Source of the DNA: an uncultured Prevotella sp.
GTDB taxonomy: Bacteria > Bacteroidota > Bacteroidia > Bacteroidales > Bacteroidaceae
Assembly (NCBI GenBank): GCA_900543585.1
Contig: UQRP01000037.1
Location: forward strand, 1-24,554
Direction: 5' to 3'
Length of the DNA: 24,554 nt
Shown here: positions 22,739 through 24,554 of the stretch, one piece after another
Layout: every line of letters begins with the position of its first letter
How positions within the stretch are numbered: position 1 is the first letter of the stretch
The notes under the pieces: model-generated
The model's input: only the letters and a program-made list of their open reading frames with translations
Told to the model about the DNA's origin: nothing
Databases searched by the model: none
Made by a program: the position numbers and the translations under genes

Positions 22739-23149
22739 TTAACCTATCTCAATGCTTCTTGAGACTTTTGCCTCTTCTTTGCCGATCTTTGGCAGTTCTA
22801 CGGTGAGCACGCCGTCGGCAACGCGGGCCTGTATCTTCTCCCTGTCTACATCATCGGGCAGTGTGAAAGCCTGCTCATATTTGGCAAAGTCCCATTCGCG
22901 GCGCAGGTAGCGGCCGTTCTGCTCGTTGCTGTCTGTGTGTTTCTCCATCTTCACGCTGAGGTTGCCCTCGCTGGTGAGACTCACGTGAAAGTCATCCTTT
23001 GTCAGACCCGGAGCTGCTATCTTCACCGTGTAGCCCTTCTCAGTCTCTATGACATTTACGGCAGGTGCCGTAGCGGAACGGTGGGTGGGGTATTCTGTGT
23101 TGAAGAAGTCGTTGAAGACTTCGGGAAGCCAGTTGTAACGTGTATTCAT
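22739..23149 (-). CDS. Small heat shock protein, Hsp20/alpha-crystallin family
   Basis: This 136-residue ATP-independent holdase keeps unfolding proteins soluble in the cytosol. The N-terminal arm (W-L-P-E-V-F-N-D-F-F) is typical of the group. The alpha-crystallin domain spans about residues 30-125, with A-P-G-L-T-K-D-D-F, the dimer-forming loop rich in charged residues, and the signature A-D-G-V-L-T-V-E-L-P-K. The C-terminal I-x-I motif (I-E-I) needed for oligomers is present two residues from the end. The start is ATG 23149; a TTG six bases upstream is not credible. Unusually for this phylum, an AGGAG sequence sits eight bases before the ATG. A strong terminator follows. I see no standard TAnnTTTG promoter upstream, so another sigma factor may drive it. 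Confidence 0.94.
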   Translation of the reverse strand: MNTRYNWLPEVFNDFFNTEYPTHRSATAPAVNVIETEKGYTVKIAAPGLTKDDFHVSLTSEGNLSVKMEKHTDSNEQNGRYLRREWDFAKYEQAFTLPDDVDREKIQARVADGVLTVELPKIGKEEAKVSRSIEIG

Positions 23150-23156
23150 AATCAAA

Positions 23157-23163
23157 TCTCCTA
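23157..23163 (-). promoter_or_regulatory. Shine-Dalgarno-like site of hsp20
   Basis: The minus strand reads TAGGAGA, with AGGAG eight bases before the ATG at 23149. Most genes in this window lack such a site, so it supports the chosen start and suggests efficient initiation. Confidence 0.55.
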
Positions 23164-23264
23164 TTTACGTTTTTGTTCTTTATGTTTACACCTTTATCTT
23201 TACAACTGCTGTGCCGGGTGATGAAATCTGACAGGATGTCTGTTGGTGATGACAATCTGTCTTT

Positions 23265-23699
23265 CTATTCTTCGTCGTCGTCCCAACCGAACATGATGGG
23301 CTCGTTGAAGGCGTCGAGCTGGCGGCGCTCTTTCTTTGTGGGGCGGCCGGTACCACGCTGGCGGTCTACGAAACCGCTGATACGGCTCATCTCAAGTTTC
23401 TCATATTCATCGGCACTTGTGATATTCTCATATACCTGAGGGATGAGCTTGGCCCCAACACGGCTCTCTATGGGAGCCAGCACCTTGAAAGAATAGGTGA
23501 TGGGTGGCTTCCTCACGCTGACCGTCTCACCGGCCTTTATTGTGCGGCTGGGCTTGACATCGCTGCCATCAATAGTGACACGCCCGTTCTTGATGGCATC
23601 CACGGCTATGGAACGGGTCTTATAGATTCTGGCAGCCCACAGCCATTTGTCGATGCGGGCTGTCTCGCCATATTTCGGCATCTTAGGAACGGTGTTCAT
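23265..23699 (-). CDS. S4-domain RNA-binding protein, Hsp15 (HslR) family
   Basis: This 144-residue basic protein binds RNA through an S4 domain at residues about 14-75: R-I-D-K-W-L-W-A-A-R-I-Y-K-T-R-S, then G-R-V-T-I-D-G-S-D-V-K-P-S and G-E-T-V-S-V. E. coli Hsp15 recognises 50S subunits carrying stranded peptidyl-tRNA and helps recycle them. A later R-G-T-G-R-P-T-K-K-E-R-R segment is typical of the family, and the tail is acidic (W-D-D-D-E-E). The gene follows the pth fragment by 33 bases. That pairing makes functional sense, since Pth hydrolyses peptidyl-tRNA, and suggests pth-hslR is the native order. ATG 23699 is used; an ATG six codons later is possible. Confidence 0.88.
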   Translation of the reverse strand: MNTVPKMPKYGETARIDKWLWAARIYKTRSIAVDAIKNGRVTIDGSDVKPSRTIKAGETVSVRKPPITYSFKVLAPIESRVGAKLIPQVYENITSADEYEKLEMSRISGFVDRQRGTGRPTKKERRQLDAFNEPIMFGWDDDEE

Positions 23700-23732
23700 G
23701 ATGAAATATATTTTTTGAAAGAGGTAACGGAG

Positions 23733-23942
23733 CTACTTTGCGGGATGTTTTCCTAACTTGTTGTACTGGTTCATCGTCTCGTCGATACCTTGCAGCACGA
23801 AACTCTTGATGATGTCTACCGACATATCCAGTGTGGGCTGCAGCACCTTCATGTCTTCCTCGGAATAATGTCCAAGCACCCAGTCTATCTGTCCCCCGCG
23901 GGGATAGTCGTTGCCGATACCAATCCGCAGGCGGGAGAAGTT
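23733..23942 (-). pseudogene. pth: Peptidyl-tRNA hydrolase, C-terminal fragment only
   Basis: The last 69 codons before the TAG at 23733 match the C-terminal third of Pth: R-L-R-I-G-I-G-N-D-Y-P-R-G-G-Q-I-D, then V-L-G-H-Y-S-E-E-D, I-I-K-S-F and M-N-Q-Y-N at the end. Pth frees tRNA from prematurely released peptidyl-tRNA. The N-terminal two thirds, with the catalytic Asn, His and Asp (Asn10, His20, Asp93 in E. coli numbering), are absent; instead the frame continues upstream into an M16 peptidase. Because Pth is normally essential, a real cell with only this form is unlikely. The fragment lies just upstream of the Hsp15-like gene as expected for the intact gene. I read it as an artificial or recombinational junction. 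Confidence 0.85.
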
Positions 23943-24554
23943 CTGTCCTTGATTCAGTTTGGCATCTGCACGGGCTTTCAGTATATCTCCGACCAGATTG
24001 TTGTAAGCTTCCTTATTTACTTGTGCGTCTGCCAGTAACTTTTCGAATAGTTGCATGGCAGCCGGCATATTCTCATTCAGACCGGAAAGAACCACGTAGG
24101 TGCGTTCGTTGCCCGGAGAAACGTAGAAAGTACACGCCAGACGATAGAACTCGCTCTTCAGTTCTTCCGGTGTCATGTCGGAAGTGCCCAGATATTCAAG
24201 GTAGTCGAAAGCCGTTCCCAATGCCTTGTCGTTGTTGTTACCCATATCGAATACGTAGATCAGTTGGAAGGGATCGTTGGTAGTATTCTGCTTATAGAGT
24301 ACCGGAATATCGGATTTCGCTGTCAGCTGGCTCATATCTTTCTTGAAGTCGAGGAATACAGGTTCGATGGGCTTCACTGCATTCTCCTGTATGGAGGTAA
24401 GGAATGGACTTGCCACATCCCGGTTGGATACGATGGGAGTAATCTCCGGTTTTGTCATCTTCTTCTCGTTCGGGTCCTTGCCTTGTTTCTTGTAGACAAC
24501 GGCATAATTATCCTCCTTCAGATATTTATCGGCAAAGGCCACGATATCCTCTTT
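23943..24554 (-). CDS. M16-family metallopeptidase, internal fragment joined in frame to pth
   Basis: The frame is open to the window edge and encodes about 204 residues from the middle of a large M16 (pitrilysin-like) peptidase. Recognisable text includes I-V-A-F-A-D-K-Y-L, L-D-F-K-K-D-M-S, L-I-Y-V-F-D-M-G and L-S-G-L-N-E-N-M. This is the beginning of the second half of such proteins, which lacks the zinc motif; the HxxEH site would lie outside the window. Bacteroidota M16 proteins of about 940 residues continue here for hundreds of residues, but this one switches to Pth at N-F-S-R-L. The GTG at 24542 is an internal codon, not a start. A hand count gives about 47% GC for 24001-24480 against about 53% for the Pth part, a small shift that does not prove a different source. 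Confidence 0.75.

Noticed and set aside
23733..24554. A novel M16-Pth fusion enzyme
   Set aside because: The Pth part lacks all catalytic residues, the join falls on residues shared by both families, and Pth is normally essential; an artefact or broken gene is more likely.
1..24554. Mobile elements, CRISPR arrays, rRNA genes, toxin-antitoxin or phage genes
   Set aside because: No transposase, integrase, direct-repeat array, rRNA-like sequence or toxin-sized gene pair was seen on either strand.

Overview
This window looks like a chromosomal segment from a Bacteroidota genome, most likely Prevotella or a close relative. The basis is promoter elements of the Bacteroidota type (TTG near -33 and TAnnTTTG near -7), a general lack of Shine-Dalgarno sequences, lipoproteins with short signal peptides ending in SC, and protein types typical of the group (DUF4369-like lipoprotein, split methionine-synthase activation domain, AsnA, Hsp20). 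Nothing points to a phage, transposon, CRISPR array or plasmid. No stretch longer than about 180 bases lacks a gene.

Layout. 1-4307 (+): the tail of an Hsp70-like gene, then a tight run of poorly known genes: a Gln-rich soluble protein that appears frameshifted into a polytopic membrane protein, a DUF1963 protein, an unrecognised 217-residue protein and a Sel1/TPR-repeat protein. It converges on a long minus-strand series (12790 down to 4316): DUF4369-like lipoprotein, dihydroorotase, stand-alone MetH activation domain, membrane metallophosphoesterase, 1-acylglycerol-3-phosphate acyltransferase, peptidase T and a Kef-type antiporter. Several junctions there overlap by 1-4 bases, so they are probably translationally coupled.

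12871-13639 (-) holds an FtsB/DivIC-like gene and a small membrane protein, divergent from dnaX. Then come asnA (+), tRNA-Arg(CCG) with a strong terminator, and a minus-strand pair: a carboxyltransferase of the OadA/PycB family lacking the biotin lysine, and an HD-domain protein. A lipoprotein gene (+) follows. Next is a minus-strand queuosine unit: a preQ1-I riboswitch controlling a queuosine-precursor transporter and queF. Then a Ca2+/Na+ exchanger, hsp20, an Hsp15-like S4 protein, and the right end.

Both ends look damaged. At the right end, the last 69 codons of peptidyl-tRNA hydrolase are fused in frame to the middle of an M16 peptidase at a shared N-F-S-R-L stretch. At the left end, the Hsp70 frame is blocked by a stop at base 30. 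The simplest reading is a contig with chimeric or error-prone ends. The best biology is the preQ1 riboswitch, the biotin-less carboxyltransferase, the split MetH activation domain in the pyrC operon, and the Hsp70-linked cluster.
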